This document shows, piece by piece, positions 35,651-43,342 of a stretch of DNA of 64,000 nucleotides. The notes below the pieces were generated by a model. That model was not told the DNA's origin and did not search any database. It saw nothing but the letters and a program-made list of their open reading frames with translations. The stretch's first letter is position 1; each line of letters opens with the position of its first letter. The position numbers and the translations under genes are program-made. Location: positions 2,294,001 to 2,358,000 of the forward strand of contig NZ_AP022614.1 in the NCBI RefSeq assembly GCF_010730575.1. Reading direction: 5' to 3'. This stretch comes from Mycobacterium parmense. GTDB lineage: Bacteria; Actinomycetota; Actinomycetes; Mycobacteriales; Mycobacteriaceae.

Positions 35651-36151
35651 ATGGAAAGGTGCGAGGAATGCGGGTACGCCTACGACCTGGCTGCCGCGAC
35701 ACGGGCGGGCCAGGAAATCAGCGTCGGCGTCGCTGAGTTAGCCGAGTTGCTCACCGTCACCCCACCGAGGACGCTGGCGCAGCGGACCGAACCGCAGCTG
35801 TGGTCGCCGCTGGAATACGCCTGCCACGTTCGCGACGTCTTGTTTACCCAACGAGAGCGGGTGCTACTGGCGCGGCGCGCCGACGTGCCCTCGGCCGTGC
35901 CGATGGGCCGCGACGAACGCGTGGCTCACGAAGGATACGCCGAACAAGACGCGATCGAGGTCGCCGAGGAGCTGGTGGTGGCCGCACGACTGCTGGCCAA
36001 CGTTTTGCGCCGGCTCGACGCGCCCGACTGGGAACTGCGGCTCATCTATAACTGGCCGCAGCGCACCGAGCGGACCCTGCGATGGGTGGCCGCCAACACG
36101 CTGCACGATGTGCGCCACCATTTGCTGGACATAAACCGCCAACTCGCGTGA
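35651..36151 (+). CDS. DinB-like protein with N-terminal Cys-pair
   Basis: A 166-residue protein. The N-terminus MERCEECGYAYDL holds a CxxC that resembles a half zinc ribbon. The rest is a DinB/YfiT-type four-helix fold with metal-binding His residues in WSPLEYACHVRDVLFTQRERV (His about 58) and NTLHDVRHHLLDINRQLA (His near the C-terminus). DinB-like proteins include mycothiol-dependent and other thiol transferases. The ATG at 35651 starts the CEEC segment; a GTG two codons earlier is an alternative. The substrate is unknown. Confidence 0.82.
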   Translation: MERCEECGYAYDLAAATRAGQEISVGVAELAELLTVTPPRTLAQRTEPQLWSPLEYACHVRDVLFTQRERVLLARRADVPSAVPMGRDERVAHEGYAEQDAIEVAEELVVAARLLANVLRRLDAPDWELRLIYNWPQRTERTLRWVAANTLHDVRHHLLDINRQLA

Positions 36152-36342
36152 CGAACCAAGGACACCGCGGCGCCCCGCAGCGCTGGTTTTTGCGCCGGTA
36201 GAGCCCTACAGAATTCGCGTGGACAGGCGGCCACACTCTGCTGCGAGCCGTAATTGCTCTCGGGAACAACGGTCGCGGCTGGATTAGAATTGCGGCGCGC
36301 CATTAGCTCACGAGTCAAAAATCGGACGGACGGTGATAAGCG

Positions 36343-36642
36343 ATGACCAGCGCAACCCACTACGAGCACGTCACACACGATCATGTGCACGGCGAAGGAT
36401 GCGGCCATGTCGCGATCCCGCATGGGGATCACGTCGACTACGCGCACGACGGTCACCTTCACCGACGGCACGAGGATCACTACGACGAATGTGAGCCATC
36501 CGGCCACGCGGTACACGAAAGTCATGACCACGTCCACGGTGAAGGATGCGGCCATGTCGCGATCCCGCACCGAGATCACGTCGACTATGTGCACGACGGG
36601 TGCAGGCACGCGGCTCACGGCGAGCACTACGACGAGCACTGA
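36343..36642 (+). CDS. Histidine-rich metal-binding protein with internal duplication
   Basis: A 99-residue protein with about a quarter His. It is two copies of a unit HDHVHGEGCGHVAIPHxDHV followed by DYxHDG, so each copy brings a CGH and many His ligands. It has no signal peptide or membrane helix. Proteins like this act as cytosolic zinc/nickel buffers or storage. It lies about 370 bases upstream of a CobW-type GTPase with a Zur-like box, so zinc homeostasis is likely, although I find no Zur box immediately in front of this gene. The long open frame on the opposite strand is a shadow. Confidence 0.8.
   Translation: MTSATHYEHVTHDHVHGEGCGHVAIPHGDHVDYAHDGHLHRRHEDHYDECEPSGHAVHESHDHVHGEGCGHVAIPHRDHVDYVHDGCRHAAHGEHYDEH
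36376..36453 (+). repeat. Internal 78-bp direct repeat, copy 1
   Basis: Encodes HDHVHGEGCGHVAIPHGDHV and the following DYAHDG. It is near-identical at DNA level to copy 2 at 36523-36600 (period 147 bases), which includes a long exact run around GAAGGATGCGGCCATGTCGC. Confidence 0.8.
36523..36600 (+). repeat. Internal 78-bp direct repeat, copy 2
   Basis: Second copy of the His-rich unit, with silent third-position changes at several His codons, which implies selection for the protein repeat. Confidence 0.8.
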
Positions 36643-36697
36643 CGGCTACGCATTACCCCCCTGTGGTTGTGCCCGTTGATGACACGGGCATAAAGGC

Positions 36698-36795
36698 TCA
36701 GTCCAATCGGTAGCGGATCAGCCGGGAGCTGTTGGCTACCACCGCCACCGAGGACGCGTTGTGCAGGGATCGCGGCCTGCACCGGAGACAGCGGC
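36698..36795 (-). pseudogene. Relic of the C-terminus of a metal P-type ATPase
   Basis: On the minus strand one frame reads LHNASSVAVVANSSRLIRYR, then LD and a stop at 36698, which resembles the last helix and tail of mycobacterial heavy-metal P-type ATPases. The preceding helix seems continued in another frame (SPVQAAIP), so at least one frameshift and a large deletion have occurred. Its presence between the His-rich protein and CobW suggests a larger ancestral metal island. Confidence 0.45.
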
Positions 36796-36937
36796 GCCGC
36801 CCGCGCGCCGGTAGTACGCACTCAGACGGCAGAGGCTCTTAGTTGAGCTGCCTGAAGAGGCGCCCGAGGTCGCGGGGTGATCCCGGACCGTCGGGCGCGA
36901 GCCGCGCAGTCGAGTGTTACAGTCCCGCTACCTTAAT

Positions 36938-36952
36938 GAAAATCTTTTCCAA
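36938..36952. promoter_or_regulatory. Zur-like box upstream of cobW-type gene
   Basis: TGAAAATCTTTTCCA in an AT-rich context (TTAATG...ATAA) resembles the mycobacterial Zur motif TGAAAATGATTTTCA. It lies 58 bases upstream of the GTG start. An operator role is inferred. Confidence 0.6.
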
Positions 36953-37009
36953 TAACGGGCCATGGAGAACTCCGATGACGGGTGCGCCGCTGGATTCGGA
37001 AGGACAAGC

Positions 37010-38038
37010 GTGCAGGCGATCCCCATCATTGCATTGACCGGCTACCTCGGCGCTGGCAAGACGAGTCTCCTCAACCACGTACTTCGTAGTCCGCAAGCGC
37101 GAATCGGCGTAGTTATCAACGACTTCGGTGAGCTCAATGTCGACGCCATGCTGGTGACCGGACAGGTTGACGAACCTGCCTCCATCGCCGGCGGCTGCAT
37201 CTGCTGCTTGCCTGATGACGGCGGACTCGATGATGCGCTGAGCAAACTCGCTGATCCCCAGCTCAGACTGGACGCAATCATGGTCGAAGCCAGCGGTTTG
37301 GCCGACCCAGTTGCGATCGCCCGGATCATCCGTTTCAGCGGGGTCGATGGCGTGCGTTTCGGGGGCCTCGTCGATGTCATTGATGCCGCGTCACACTTTG
37401 ACACCGTTGACGTCAGCAGTGTGGCTCCCGCCCGCTACGGTGCGGCATCGCTTGTCGTCGTCAACAAACTCGACCAATTCCCCCAACGCTGCCGTCCCGT
37501 CGCACTCGAGCGCGTCAAACATCGCGTGCGAGAAAGCAATCCACATGCGATCGTCTTGGGAGCGATCGGCGGGCAGATCGACCCCACGCTGCTTTACGAC
37601 GTGGCCGCGTCCCACGACGAACCAGGCCAGCTCTCCTTGCGCGAACTATTCGTCGACACCATGACAAACGTTCCTGCGCACGGCCACAACCACGTGCATG
37701 CCGACTCAGTCACCGCGACCAGCAACGGTTGCATCGACCCAAGCGCGCTTGTCGACCTGCTCGAAGAACCGCCCGCCGGGGTGTACCGGCTCAAGGGGGC
37801 GGTGGCGGTGCAATATCGCGCATCGGTTCGGACCTATGTGGTCCATCTGGTCGGGACCTCGATTCACATTGCGAGTGCACCACTGTCGGTACCCACCAAC
37901 TGCCTGGTGGCGATCGGGATCGACCTCGACCCCAACGAGGTACGTGTCCGACTCGACGCTGCGCTGCGCCCGCGGGCCGGCCCCGCACCAGCCGCCAGTG
38001 TCCGCCGGCTGCAAAGGTATCGCCGACTCAGCATCTGA
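37010..38038 (+). CDS. CobW/COG0523-family GTPase (zinc chaperone-like)
   Basis: A 342-residue G3E GTPase. Walker A is GYLGAGKTS, the metal motif CxCC is GGCICC (about residue 59-64), the switch-like region is VEASGLADP, and NKLD gives guanine specificity. A His loop (AHGHNHVH) separates the GTPase from the C-terminal CobW_C domain. Zur-regulated members of this family insert or ration zinc during starvation. GTG 37010 is chosen because GGAAGGA stands upstream; an ATG at 36962 lies next to the Zur-like box without a ribosome site. It follows the His-rich gene. Confidence 0.88.
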   Translation: MQAIPIIALTGYLGAGKTSLLNHVLRSPQARIGVVINDFGELNVDAMLVTGQVDEPASIAGGCICCLPDDGGLDDALSKLADPQLRLDAIMVEASGLADPVAIARIIRFSGVDGVRFGGLVDVIDAASHFDTVDVSSVAPARYGAASLVVVNKLDQFPQRCRPVALERVKHRVRESNPHAIVLGAIGGQIDPTLLYDVAASHDEPGQLSLRELFVDTMTNVPAHGHNHVHADSVTATSNGCIDPSALVDLLEEPPAGVYRLKGAVAVQYRASVRTYVVHLVGTSIHIASAPLSVPTNCLVAIGIDLDPNEVRVRLDAALRPRAGPAPAASVRRLQRYRRLSI

Positions 38039-38478
38039 TACGGCTCCAATCCCCACCTGCGGTCGTCCAAAATCCGCCCAGGCGACGATCTTGGCCGTCG
38101 CACCACATTTGGGTCTGCTGCGGCCTTGCCATGGTGACATCCTTCCAGCCCGCCCACGCCGGGCAAGCCATCTCAGGTGTCACCTGTTCGTGCAGCAGAC
38201 CCCTACTGCGACGGACTCGGGTGGTTCATCGGCGGGCTCATCGTGCACCGATCGCCTGCGGCAGCGCCCGTCGTTCGGATCATGTCGCTCTGTTGTGCAT
38301 GGCGTAGCGCATGAGGTGCCGATACAGCCACGCCTCGCCGCCGCGGGCGTTTACGCCGTGGGCGAGGTAGAGGGTGTCCGGATCGCCGAAGACACCGAAG
38401 TCCTGTTTGACGCCCGTCGCCTGGGGGCGGGTGTCTGTTCCCGTCCACTCGATGGGTGCGGGTCCGGATCCCCTCGAG
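38039..38478. other. Non-coding or decayed accessory sequence
   Basis: No intact gene is credible over about 440 bases. Several short frames on both strands look degenerate, including a minus-strand frame ending at 38280 with DPDTLYLAHGVNARGGEAWL and RHLMRYAMHN that may be a remnant I cannot identify. The stretch leads up to the integrase tail and tRNA-Val. Confidence 0.4.
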
Positions 38479-38556
38479 GAAGGCGCACACTTACGCCGAT
38501 CTCTACGACTCCGACCTGGATCATGTGGCGGATGCGCTCGACGGGCTCGGTGGCTA
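38479..38556 (+). pseudogene. C-terminal tail of a tyrosine-recombinase integrase
   Basis: The frame KAHTYADLYDSDLDHVADAL, then DGLGG and a stop, matches the extreme C-terminus of mycobacterial phage/island integrases (TYADLF-D-DLD-VADALD). The catalytic Tyr would be the one in THxY/TYADL. All upstream integrase motifs are missing. It ends 90 bases from the 3' end of tRNA-Val (CAC), exactly where an element integrated in that tRNA would place its integrase. Confidence 0.6.
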
Positions 38557-38645
38557 ACCATGGCGGGGGATAATCCAAGCCGTTGTCGATGATCGATCGA
38601 AATCCGGACAGCGGAGACGGCGGCCATGACCTGTACTGATCCGTG

Positions 38646-38717
38646 TGGTCCCGGCTGGGATCGAACCAGCGACCTTCCGCGTGTGAAGCGGACGCTCTTC
38701 CACTGAGCCACGGGACC
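38646..38717 (-). tRNA. tRNA-Val (anticodon CAC)
   Basis: A cloverleaf with 7-bp acceptor GGTCCCG/CGGGACC and discriminator A; anticodon stem CCGC/GCGG encloses the loop TTCACAC, giving anticodon CAC. The T-arm GGTTCGATCC is canonical. CCA is not encoded. It is divergent from the three plus-strand tRNAs that follow. Confidence 0.95.
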
Positions 38718-38898
38718 GGCGCCGAGAGGCGAACGAGGTCGAAGACTAGCACGCGTCAGGCACCGTCAGTATGCCCCACCTGCGGCACCGGGCCTGCCGG
38801 TCGGGGCTCGGGACGGTTCACACCAAGAGATTTGTAAGAGCCCGCTCAGGTGGACTATCGTCGTGCTTCGCACCGGACGACGATCTCGTTCGTGGCGC

Positions 38899-38971
38899 GC
38901 GGATGTAGCGCAGTTGGTAGCGCATCACCTTGCCAAGGTGAGGGTCGCGGGTTCGAATCCCGTCATCCGCT
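38899..38971 (+). tRNA. tRNA-Gly (anticodon GCC)
   Basis: Acceptor GCGGATG/CATCCGC, anticodon stem TCACC/GGTGA around the loop TTGCCAA (GCC), T-loop GGTTCGAATCC, discriminator T. First of three clustered plus-strand tRNAs. Confidence 0.96.
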
Positions 38972-38998
38972 CGAAGGTGCAAGAGGCATCAATCCAGC

Positions 38999-39069
38999 GG
39001 TGGAGTGGCCGAGTGGTGAGGCAACGGCCTGCAAAGCCGTGCACACGGGTTCGATTCCCGTCTCCACCT
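38999..39069 (+). tRNA. tRNA-Cys (anticodon GCA)
   Basis: Acceptor GGTGGAG/CTCCACC, anticodon stem ACGGC/GCCGT around CTGCAAA (GCA), T-loop GGTTCGATTCC, discriminator T. It lies 28 bases after tRNA-Gly. Confidence 0.96.
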
Positions 39070-39087
39070 CCAAGTTTTTGACCCCCA

Positions 39088-39162
39088 GCGCGATTAGCTC
39101 AGCGGGAGAGCGCTTCCCTGACACGGAAGAGGTCACTGGTTCAATCCCAGTATCGCGCACCA
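39088..39162 (+). tRNA. tRNA-Val (anticodon GAC)
   Basis: Acceptor GCGCGAT/ATCGCGC, anticodon stem CTTCC/GGAAG around CTGACAC (GAC), T-loop GGTTCAATCC, discriminator A; the genome-encoded CCA follows. It lies 19 bases after tRNA-Cys. Confidence 0.96.
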
Positions 39163-39450
39163 GCTTTGGCGCAGGTTAGAGGCGCTTATAGAAGAGAGCC
39201 AGGGGCAGCGTGACCCAGATATGACCTGGCAATCGGCGCGCTGGCAACCTGTTTGAGAGCTAGCCACCATGGCCATCACCACAATCAACCCGTACCTCGA
39301 CGTCCAGGCGCCCGCCGCCGCTGAGTTCGCCGACGGGCGGCAGCCCGACGCGCGGCCCTACCGCATGATCTTGGGGGGCAAAGCGCCTGGTAGGTGACGA
39401 CGGGCTTATGTCTGCCACCCCCGCAGACCCCTAACGGCTCGGTTCCTGTC
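39163..39450. other. Spacer after the tRNA cluster with a possible truncated gene start
   Basis: No complete gene. A 42-codon frame at 39269-39397 (plus) starts MAITTINPYLDVQAPAAAEF and stops early; its first residues resemble the N-terminus of PhnB-like VOC proteins, so it may be a truncated remnant. Evidence is thin. Confidence 0.35.
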
Positions 39451-40362
39451 TCATGGTGCGAGCCCGACAAGGCCCGGCGGCGTGGGTGGCGCCGGCGACG
39501 GCCCCGCCGGACCGCCAACTCCGTTGCCGCGAGCGCTACCACCGCCGTTGCCGCCACCGTCGGTGCCCCCACCGCCGCCACTGCCAGCAGCGTCCCCCGG
39601 CTGAGGACCAACCGCAGGAGGCTCCTGTCGCGGTGGAGGCGGCGGCCGTTTGGGTAGAGGCGGTGGCGCGACTGGACGGGGCGTCTGGATCTGCGCCCTC
39701 GGCGGTGGTGGTGGCGCAACCTGCGGCGGGTCGGGCTGGGGTGGAACCTGCGGCGGGTCGGGCTGGGTGATATCGCCGGAGGGAATCGCTTCGATCCGCC
39801 AAGAGAGCACTTTGCCGTGCGCGTCACCGTCGGACCGGTTCGCTGCGTAGCAGCCCGACGCGAAAACACCGCCGTCCATGGAGTGTGGCATCCACGCCGC
39901 GCCGATCCGCGTTGGTGGCGCCTGGTGACGTACCCCTGCCGCTGGACCACGGATGGAAAAGCCGGCATCGTTGGTTATATACGGATCGTAAAAATGGCTT
40001 GGGCAGTAGACCTGGATTGATGTGGCGATGAATCTGACCGCGGTTCTATGGACCCGCCCGGACATTTGGCGATATTCCGGATTTTGCTCGAACATGCCCT
40101 TCATCTCTTCGTCTACGACGGCATAGACCGAGGCGCCGTGATCGAGTTCGCTACAAATCTCATGGGCTCGGGCGACAAGAGCAGGCAAGTTATCGACGAC
40201 GGGAATCTGATCTGCTGCGAGCTGCGTCACAAAGTAATCCTGCAGCTCCTGCTGGCTTGGGCTTGGGTCGGCGCTTGCCGCGCCAGCGCAAATAACTGCG
40301 GCAGTCAGCACCACCGAGGCGCTAGCCGTGGCGTGGGCAGGGCCGGTGATGCCGGTGCGCAC
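39451..40362 (-). CDS. Exported DUF732 protein with long Pro-rich tail
   Basis: A 303-residue secreted protein. A signal peptide (about residues 1-31, cleavage after ASA) precedes a DUF732 domain (about 32-120, with the two conserved Cys in HEICSELDHG and QVYCPSHF). Residues about 200-260 are an extended PPQPDPP-type proline tail and the last 45 residues are Gly-rich. DUF732 is a mycobacterial domain of unknown function. The Pro/Gly tail suggests a cell-wall-spanning stalk. It starts at GTG 40362 and stands alone downstream of the tRNA cluster, in a mosaic region. Confidence 0.85.
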   Translation of the reverse strand: MRTGITGPAHATASASVVLTAAVICAGAASADPSPSQQELQDYFVTQLAADQIPVVDNLPALVARAHEICSELDHGASVYAVVDEEMKGMFEQNPEYRQMSGRVHRTAVRFIATSIQVYCPSHFYDPYITNDAGFSIRGPAAGVRHQAPPTRIGAAWMPHSMDGGVFASGCYAANRSDGDAHGKVLSWRIEAIPSGDITQPDPPQVPPQPDPPQVAPPPPPRAQIQTPRPVAPPPLPKRPPPPPRQEPPAVGPQPGDAAGSGGGGGTDGGGNGGGSARGNGVGGPAGPSPAPPTPPGLVGLAP

Positions 40363-40420
40363 AGCAGGATCCCCCGTTTCTTCGGTGTCATCTGCTCGGT
40401 GTCTAATTCAACCGGAGTGA

Positions 40421-40648
40421 TTACGGGACGTCCATAGGTGTAGAGCTGTAGTTCGGGCCGCCCCCACGCTCCTCGGGGGCGGCCTGATTCATTTCAGTGT
40501 CGATCAGCGCGGTACAGCCGCAGGGTTCGTAGCGGTGCGGGTGCGGGCGGTTTGGGCGGGCACAGTGCCGGCACGCTTGGCAGCCGTCATCATCATGATC
40601 GCCCGCCGCATGCCCGCACAGCGCGCAGGGTCCACGCTGTAAAGTCAT
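40421..40648 (-). CDS. Small Cys-rich protein, probable zinc binding
   Basis: A 75-residue protein with CALCGH, CQACRHC and CGC motifs in the first 45 residues and several His between them, consistent with two zinc sites (Cys4 or Cys3His). Such tiny zinc-ribbon proteins are common in actinobacteriophages and genomic islands. It starts with ATG and lies in the island between the DUF732 gene and a short unknown gene. No family name recognised. Confidence 0.6.
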   Translation of the reverse strand: MTLQRGPCALCGHAAGDHDDDGCQACRHCARPNRPHPHRYEPCGCTALIDTEMNQAAPEERGGGPNYSSTPMDVP

Positions 40649-40676
40649 CCATTCTCACCAGCTATTCAGAAAGCTT

Positions 40677-40817
40677 TTAGCGGCCGCGCAGGTGCGCCTT
40701 CATCCCACGGAGCGGGAGTTGCGCTTGTCGAAAAAAATCCGTCCACGACGCGATATCGGAGTGCTCCTTGAGCAGAGCCCTGCGCTGGCGCTCGGTCATG
40801 CCGCCCCAGCTCGTCAC
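40677..40817 (-). CDS. Short hypothetical protein of the island
   Basis: A 46-residue frame when started at GTG 40817 (VTSWGGMTERQRRALLKEHSD-type sequence); a TTG at 40859 would give 60 residues. Basic and helical, with SWTDFFRQ near the middle; such small proteins occur in mycobacteriophage and prophage gene arrays. Thirty bases separate it from the Cys-rich gene downstream, so they may be co-transcribed. Confidence rests on composition and context only. Confidence 0.4.
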   Translation of the reverse strand: MTSWGGMTERQRRALLKEHSDIASWTDFFRQAQLPLRGMKAHLRGR

Positions 40818-40954
40818 ATGTGACGGTAGCGGGCGCTGCTTCGCACCAGGTTCCCGCAATGTTAAAAGCTCAAAACGGACAACTTAACCCAGTTGCGGTC
40901 AGACTCAGCACAACTGGGCGTGCTTATACCGTCGCGCGGACATACGCTCCGCGC

Positions 40955-41074
40955 GTGCGCGACATCGAGACGATCAACTCCGAGCTGCGCCGGCTGCTGG
41001 CGATTCGGACGAATTGGGCTATGGCGCCGGACCTCCCGGCGCAGGATAGAGCCCGCTATGACTTCCCACGATGA
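40955..41074 (+). CDS. Micro-ORF resembling small island proteins
   Basis: A 39-residue frame from GTG 40955: it begins VRDIETINSELRRLLAIRTN, a pattern seen in short mycobacterial prophage/island proteins (RDIETIDSELRLVAAVR-like). The remaining 40860-41194 sequence holds nothing else I can support. It may be truncated relative to its family. Confidence 0.35.
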   Translation: MRDIETINSELRRLLAIRTNWAMAPDLPAQDRARYDFPR

Positions 41075-41194
41075 CAACCAGGGGGAATGGTGACCATCTG
41101 CGGGATTAGGTTCGCAGGATTGGTCAACGCGGGACCGGCGTCGTTGGGGACTGGCGGCCGGCATTAGGAGATGAGCCAGGTGTGGCCTCTGTAC

Positions 41195-41725
41195 CTACTC
41201 GCCCTCGCCGAGAGCAGCCTTCGCTGCCTCGTCGTCCGGTGCCTTTACAGCAAGGACAACCCATGCTCCCACGACGCCTAAAACCAGTTCCCAAATACAG
41301 ATCCAACCGATACGGCGAAGGTCGGAGTCGTCGATGTTCGGCAGCGAGCTATACAACATCGCCGAAGAGAAGCCTGCGGTAGTAACGGCGCCGCACGCGA
41401 GCCAGTGGTCATACGGCGTGATCGTCTTACCCATGACCGACCTCAGGTAGAAAATCAAGAACACGAGGACGCTCCCTAGTCCCATGCAACCCGCGACTTT
41501 GCCGCCAAGCGTCCACCTTCCACCTGGGTACAGCGCGCATAGACCGATGATTAGCGGCGCGGAGGTTTCGACCAAGCTGCGTGCGGCTCCGGCCTGCCGC
41601 AAAGGCACTTTGCCCCATCGAAGGGCGTTGACCTGAAACGCAACGAATAACAACGCCAGGATCGTCCCCGAAATCGGCGCTACTGCGGTGAAGAAGTCTT
41701 TCCAGTCTTTCCACTCTGGCTTCAC
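41195..41725 (-). CDS. Membrane protein of unknown function
   Basis: A 176-residue protein with five hydrophobic helices (about residues 15-33, 50-68, 77-96, 108-126 and 142-160). Start GTG gives MKPEWKDWKDFF, with a Trp-rich amphipathic N-terminus. The C-terminus is acidic (DDEAAKAALGEGE). Lower GC than the flanking core genes and no recognised family suggest a horizontally acquired island gene. Located in the mosaic segment downstream of the tRNAs. Confidence 0.65.
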   Translation of the reverse strand: MKPEWKDWKDFFTAVAPISGTILALLFVAFQVNALRWGKVPLRQAGAARSLVETSAPLIIGLCALYPGGRWTLGGKVAGCMGLGSVLVFLIFYLRSVMGKTITPYDHWLACGAVTTAGFSSAMLYSSLPNIDDSDLRRIGWICIWELVLGVVGAWVVLAVKAPDDEAAKAALGEGE

Positions 41726-41944
41726 CTACGTTTGACTACCACAGGTGGCCGACCGAAAAAAGGTCGGCTTGTTTGTCGCCTTCGCCGTCAAGTAGACCTC
41801 GGCGCGGTCAGTAGAACCATCGCGGCACGCTGTCTGGCGTGAGTTGTGTGTCGGATTCGGCGTTGGCGTGGCCGATTTCAGACATTGGGACGGCGGTTTC
41901 GAGCGACACCCAGTGCTTGCGGCGGCCGGGTGTGATTTTCCTCT

Positions 41945-42037
41945 TTGTCGATCGCGTCGTCGACTCTGCTGACCATCGAGCAGGCCCGCGAGCTGATGTC
42001 GGTTCTACGTGAGGCCATCGCCGAGGCTGGCCGGTGA
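41945..42037 (+). other. Short gene fragment of the island
   Basis: A 30-codon frame from TTG containing LLTIEQARELMSVLREAIAE, which looks like the C-terminal helix of a small prophage-type protein. An in-frame stop lies just upstream, so it is either a micro-ORF or a truncated gene. It is followed within ten bases by another short frame. Confidence 0.35.
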
Positions 42038-42046
42038 GCACAATGA

Positions 42047-42157
42047 GTAAGCGACCTGACCAACCTCGAGCTGCTTGCCCTAATCCTGCTGTTGGAGCAG
42101 CCCGACGAGCGAGTCAACGGGCACCCCGCGCCAGTTCTGCGACTGGCCCCGAAGTGA
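42047..42157 (+). pseudogene. Small island gene lacking a start codon
   Basis: A 36-codon frame reads VSDLTNLELLALILLLEQPD and on to a stop at 42155, but its first codon is GTA and the codon before is a stop, so a point mutation may have removed a GTG. Its stop overlaps the start of the next gene (GTGA), which suggests a once-coupled pair. Confidence 0.4.
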
Positions 42158-42369
42158 TCCGCCACGCCGTGGTTATCGCCGCATTTCTGGTGGCGGCGTT
42201 CCCGGCCCCGCCGGCCGCGCATGCTGGGCCGATTCAGTGGTGCGACCCGGCGTCATCGCTGTTCGACCCGACGATCTGTTACAGCGACAGCCACGAGCGC
42301 GGTGGCAAGAGTCGTGATCCGTTCGGCCCGGTATATGACCCCGATTACTGCGCCGCCAAGGGCGGCTAG
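42154..42369 (+). CDS. Small exported protein
   Basis: A 71-residue protein from GTG 42154 with a signal peptide (IRHAVVIAAFLVAAFPAPPA then AHAG) and a 45-residue mature part with two Cys (WCDPAS and PTICYS) and a third near the end (DYCAAKGG). Such short, Cys-containing exported proteins are frequent in mycobacteria. The start overlaps the stop of the preceding frame by four bases. Unknown function. A longer frame with an upstream ATG is open but lacks a signal peptide at its N-terminus. Confidence 0.6.
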   Translation: MIRHAVVIAAFLVAAFPAPPAAHAGPIQWCDPASSLFDPTICYSDSHERGGKSRDPFGPVYDPDYCAAKGG

Positions 42370-42468
42370 GAACCGGATCGCCCTAGTCCACGATCCAATA
42401 GTTGATACGTGCTGTCGCTCAACGCACCCTGCTCATTTGCCTTGTACGGGCATTTGAAAGACGTCCCG

Positions 42469-43056
42469 CTAGATGCCGAACGATGCAAATAGCGGAGGAA
42501 TGTCGGCCAACAGTAGCTGCGGAAGAAAGACCAACAGTTGAGGAAGAGTATATATAAAGATCGCAAATTCAATAAATAGAATGATTCCGAGGAAGGCGCC
42601 GATGAGCAGGAAGGGCGCGATAGATTGCACCACTGCAGCGCCCAGCATTGCCAACGACGGCGGGAGCGCCACGTTGATGGCCAGCACCAGCTGGTCGACG
42701 GCGTTCAGGCCGCTGTCCAGCAGGGGCAGACCCGTGGCGATGGCGGAATCGATGACGGGCAACAACGCCGCGGCGATGGCGTTCTCGATGTTGGCATACG
42801 AGAACGCACCGGCAGTCAAGTGCTGCACGAACTGGTCGTTAAACGCCGCTGCCTGACCGGCCAGCGCCTGATAATTCGCGGCGTGCTGGGAGAACAGGTG
42901 CGCAATACTCGCCGACACCTCATCGGCGGCTGCAGGTATCACCGAAGTCGTCCGGGCAGCCGCCACCATGTGCGCCGCGTTGACGTTTGCGCCGATACTG
43001 GCCAAGTCCGTTGCCGCCGCCGTCATCATGTCCGGGTCCGCGATCACGTACGCCAT
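42469..43056 (-). CDS. PE-family protein, hydrophobic C-terminal half
   Basis: A 195-residue PE protein. Residues 1-92 (MAYVIADPDMMTAAATDLAS...) form the PE helical hairpin; the YxxxE secretion signal is present as YANIE. The C-terminal half is strongly hydrophobic with two likely membrane segments (AMLGAAVVQSIAPFLLIGAF and the following stretch), unlike typical PE_PGRS. A GGAGG ribosome site precedes the ATG at 43056. There is no PPE or ESX gene nearby. Export through an ESX system and insertion in the envelope are inferred. Confidence 0.85.
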   Translation of the reverse strand: MAYVIADPDMMTAAATDLASIGANVNAAHMVAAARTTSVIPAAADEVSASIAHLFSQHAANYQALAGQAAAFNDQFVQHLTAGAFSYANIENAIAAALLPVIDSAIATGLPLLDSGLNAVDQLVLAINVALPPSLAMLGAAVVQSIAPFLLIGAFLGIILFIEFAIFIYTLPQLLVFLPQLLLADIPPLFASFGI

Positions 43057-43342
43057 GTCTGTCCTCCAACCCGGTCGGCAGAGAAACCATCGGCCGGGCA
43101 ATAAGGAAACCGTAGTCGCGCTGGGGCAGGAGCGCACTACTGCTCAGCGCAAGGCGATGGAACGGTCCGCCGCCGCCCGGCCAGCTGCCAATCCCGGCAT
43201 CCGACCCGCTAACCGGCCGTTCATTGGGCCGGTGTCGCCTATCAGGGCGAGCGCCATTGCCGTCGGTTGCCTACCCAAAGCCCGCACGCGTCGGCGGCGG
43301 GTCGCTAGGCTGTCCAACCAGGGGGCTATCGGAAGGTTTGTC

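Noticed and set aside
36046..36639. A 197-codon minus-strand frame opposite the His-rich gene
   Set aside because: It is an open shadow created by the His/Asp-rich codons of the plus-strand repeats; its protein is a monotonous Val-rich sequence with no ribosome site, while the plus-strand protein has a coherent metal-binding design.
39451..39770. Plus-strand genes opposite the Pro-rich tail of the DUF732 protein
   Set aside because: They are shadows of the Pro/Gly-rich codons; only the minus-strand frame has a signal peptide and DUF732 domain.
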